A stretch of DNA of 64,000 nt from positions 5,580,001 through 5,644,000 of the forward strand of contig CM066291.1 of NCBI GenBank assembly GCA_033816765.1, read 5' to 3'. The stretch is from Nothopassalora personata (lineage: Eukaryota; Ascomycota; Dothideomycetes; Mycosphaerellales; Mycosphaerellaceae). The translations under genes and the position numbers were made by a program. Numbering within the stretch: the first letter of the stretch is position 1; every line of letters begins with the position of its first letter. Positions 63,352 to 64,000 of the stretch are shown here, one piece after another. The notes beneath the pieces are model-generated. The model did not search any database and was not told the DNA's origin. It was given only the letters and a program-made list of their open reading frames with translations.

Positions 63352-64000
63352 GATTGCGGTTTTGGTCCGGGTGGTGTTGTTGTCTATGGGCTGTCGGCGA
63401 TGGTTGTTGAAGGCTGTGTGATAGCTGGTGGTTGTCACACGTCGGTGTTGTTCGATGAAGTGAGAATTAGAGAGAGGAAGACGGGAGAGAGGATCTTGTG
63501 CCTGGCGCAGGGGCCACTAATGCAGCTCGCGTGACATCCATCGCTGTCGTTCAAAGTCTCAACGTATGGAAGTAGCGTTTGCACATGCATCGCTCAAGAT
63601 GAAGACATACCGCAGTGCGTTGCTAAACGTCGTGATCATTTGTCTCTCAAGCTCGCTGAATGTTCTCGTCGCCATAGACTCCAGCGGGTTGCTGGGCTCG
63701 ATGCCTTGTATGGCGAGAGGAAGCTGCACGACCGCTACGTCGAAGTAGGCATCCATCCCTCTCCAGACAATTTGGCAATGGCCGATCGACCAATGCTGGA
63801 TAGCTGTTCGTAACTCGCTCTGTGATTCGGCGTGCGGAAACGCAAGTATGGAATATGATCTACCGTTTCCAAATGAAACTCCCGCCTAGATACCAAGTCG
63901 GCACCCAGTCTCAGTCAGGCAGGCCTCCAGGACAGGGAACTGAACCATAAAGCTTCCTCGAGTTCTGCTTGTCCAGCCGTTTTGGCAGCTACCGCCGGCC
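63352..64000. other. Window end, no confident gene
   Basis: Upstream region of the secreted HCEDDC protein gene. A 65-codon minus frame (63559-63756, MDAYFDVAVVQLPLAIQGIEPSNPLESMATRTFSELERQMITTFSNAL, protein-like at its start) may be an exon or fragment, but nothing connects to it inside the window. Confidence 0.3.

Noticed and set aside
1..64000. tRNA genes
   Set aside because: I looked by eye for B-box-like GGTTCGAAT/C sequences with a matching A box on both strands and found no cloverleaf-compatible candidate. A tRNAscan-SE run would settle it.

Overview
This window looks like a filamentous ascomycete chromosome, most likely a Dothideomycete of the Mycosphaerellales type. The evidence is single genes on both strands with short (48-150 bp) GT-AG introns, fungal-only families (Zn2Cys6 regulator, QutR-like protein, HET/ankyrin remnants), many small cysteine-rich secreted proteins, and two repeat stretches whose C-to-T / G-to-A bias at CpA/TpG looks like RIP. 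There are no bacterial operons, no CRISPR array, and I found no rRNA or tRNA gene. The genus is an inference.

Layout. 1-2230: a transposon-like element with long terminal inverted repeats, heavily TpA-enriched. 2435-9276: steroid 5-alpha-reductase-family enzyme, Zn2Cys6 transcription factor (with a GC-AG intron inside the zinc cluster) and a quinate-repressor-like DHQase/SDH fusion. 10341-12311: a repeat-rich secreted GYG/Ser-Thr protein. 14535-16184: a frameshifted pseudogene. 16634-19982: divergent pair of SWC4/DMAP1-like chromatin subunit and a drug/metabolite transporter. 20.7-24.1 kb: a graveyard of at least three decayed fungal genes (an uncharacterised family, a 2OG-oxygenase-like fragment, a HET-ankyrin gene), followed directly by an intact small secreted protein.

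27.0-36.8 kb is housekeeping-dense: TRAPPC2L, the complex I PSST subunit, an aquaglyceroporin, and three uncharacterised but well-formed genes. 36.8-39.9 kb is gene-poor and holds a small RIP-marked repeat. 40.0-44.5 kb carries an 8-cysteine secreted protein head to head with a 1071-aa secreted protein containing an internal duplication. 47.1-53.4 kb: histone chaperone RTT106, a GPI-type surface protein and a disordered protein. 56.7-63.4 kb: a mitochondrial carrier, a cysteine-module GPI protein and a tandem family of HCEDDC-motif secreted proteins, two of which are fused in one reading frame.

Most genes do not form one pathway. The recurring theme is secreted or surface proteins (at least eight loci, several lineage-specific in appearance) interleaved with conserved cellular genes and decayed sequence, as seen near effector genes of plant-associated fungi. 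No metabolic gene cluster is visible. Exon boundaries were placed by eye from splice signals, reading frame and family conservation; none has transcript support here.
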